The position numbers were made by a program, and so were the translations under genes. The notes under the pieces were generated by a model. The model was not told the origin of the DNA. It saw nothing but the letters and a program-made list of their open reading frames with translations, and made no database searches. 35,013 bases of DNA, taken from positions 1-35,013 of the forward strand of contig JAEZNO010000036.1 in NCBI GenBank assembly GCA_023441805.1. The letters run 5' to 3'. This document shows positions 34,641 to 35,013 of this stretch, piece after piece. The stretch is from Bacteroidota bacterium (GTDB lineage: Bacteria > Bacteroidota > Bacteroidia > Bacteroidales > Lentimicrobiaceae). Position 1 is the first letter of the stretch; the number at the start of each line of letters is the position of its first letter.

Positions 34641-35013
34641 ATTGTTTGGGCTTTGGGCACGTAAAGGCTGAAATTTAGTCGATGTACCCGTAGCCACACA
34701 AAAAGCCTTTTTTGCTACTTTTTGTGGCTCGGACAAAAAGTAGAAAAGAAAGCAGGAATTTGCGATGCTTTTCAAAGCTTCTACCGTCAGTATGGCAATG
34801 CGTTGAAACTTTATCGTGGAATAGGTAAGATCGAGGAATAGTTTTGAAATTCTTGATTTGTTCAGTGAGATTGCTACCGGAAGATCCGTGCAGATTTCAT
34901 TGTACTTTTTCAAAATTTCATAACAAACAACTTTATCCTCAGCTTCAGAGGGTGAAGAAGTTTTTTCTTCTTCACCCAGTTTTTTTTCTTTTCTTTTTTT
35001 CTTTTTTTTATTT
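34605..35013 (-). CDS. Unrecognised partial reading frame leaving the window (low confidence)
   Basis: A frame is open on the minus strand from the right edge of the window to TAA at 34605-34607, about 136 residues. It begins with a lysine-rich run encoded by the A-rich complement of the T tract, then a short acidic linker. A helical-looking middle follows (EILKKYNEIC and STIKFQRIAILTVEALKSI). The last ~45 residues come from a hairpin element and repeat copy C and are probably not original coding sequence. I recognise no family. It may be the 3' end of a real gene whose tail was replaced by repeat sequence, or an accidental open frame. Confidence 0.3.
   Translation of the reverse strand, partial: NKKKKKRKEKKLGEEEKTSSPSEAEDKVVCYEILKKYNEICTDLPVAISLNKSRISKLFLDLTYSTIKFQRIAILTVEALKSIANSCFLFYFLSEPQKVAKKAFCVATGTSTKFQPLRAQSPNNARQKAKGKNSK
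34692..34729. repeat. Long inverted repeat, stem of 12 bp with a 2-nt bulge
   Basis: AGCCACACAAAAAG (34692-34705) pairs with CTTTTTGTGGCT (34718-34729), leaving a 12-nt loop and one bulged dinucleotide. It lies just past repeat copy C, and a partial third copy of the arm (ACAAAAAGTAG) follows at 34733-34743. It could be a transcription stop on either strand or a remnant of a mobile hairpin element. Confidence 0.55.
34950..35013 (+). terminator. Perfect 11-bp hairpin followed by a long T-rich tract
   Basis: GGGTGAAGAAG (34950-34960) and CTTCTTCACCC (34967-34977) enclose a six-T loop. They are followed by a pyrimidine tract from 34980 to the window end, almost all T. It has the form of a plus-strand intrinsic terminator, but no plus-strand gene precedes it. 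On the minus strand the same bases would encode the lysine-rich start of the partial frame. Confidence 0.5.

Overview
The window looks like a chromosome segment of a glycan-degrading member of the Bacteroidota, probably an environmental Bacteroidales/Marinilabiliales-type organism (this is inference). The evidence is two SusC/SusD pairs, lipoprotein signals of the type found beside such pairs, a propeller-type LytS sensor kinase, DUF2490 and DUF4956 proteins, moderately low GC, weak Shine-Dalgarno signals, and several copies of the Bacteroidota -7 promoter element TAnnTTTG. No tRNA, rRNA, CRISPR array, transposase or phage gene was seen.

Layout. 1-2.3 kb: the 3' end of an OmpA-type gene and its terminator, then an overlapping pair, an ArsC/Spx-like thioredoxin-fold protein and class II fumarase. 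2.5-5.6 kb (minus strand): a secreted GH30 glycosidase followed closely by a GT39-type membrane glycosyltransferase. 5.9-14.7 kb (plus strand): a polysaccharide utilisation locus (PUL) made of a two-PKD surface lipoprotein, a GH16 endoglucanase lipoprotein, SusC, SusD and a GH30 lipoprotein. 14.8-17.9 kb (minus strand): a divergent EF-G paralogue and a PfkB-family sugar kinase. 18.2-24.1 kb (minus strand): a second PUL, in order of transcription GH16 lipoprotein, SusC, SusD. 24.3-26.7 kb (plus strand): a DUF2490 protein, a VTC-type polyphosphate polymerase and a DUF4956 membrane protein. 26.7-29.7 kb: a large periplasmic-propeller histidine kinase. 29.9-34.2 kb (minus strand): a sodium:solute symporter, a PurF-like amidophosphoribosyltransferase paralogue and a UDP-glucuronate decarboxylase. 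The last ~700 bp hold repeats, hairpins and a reading frame that leaves the window.

How the genes fit together. GH16 plus GH30 next to SusC/SusD points to beta-1,3-glucan with beta-1,6 branches, as in laminarin. GH16 would cut the backbone at the cell surface, SusD and the PKD lipoprotein would bind, SusC would import, and GH30 would remove beta-1,6-linked glucose. No PUL regulator (hybrid two-component sensor, ECF sigma/anti-sigma pair or SusR) is encoded in the window.

The most unusual signals are three. (1) A dispersed repeat family in the last 5.5 kb, with three copies. Each holds 14-bp boxes TACCCGWATGGGTC spaced exactly 78 bp apart, with the stretches around them built from 7- and 8-mer tandem repeats. 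(2) The PurF-like protein keeps its PRPP loop and all four apparent Fe-S cysteines but has lost the glutaminase nucleophile and other glutaminase residues. (3) The EF-G paralogue lacks the catalytic histidine and the NKxD motif, which suggests little or no GTPase activity.
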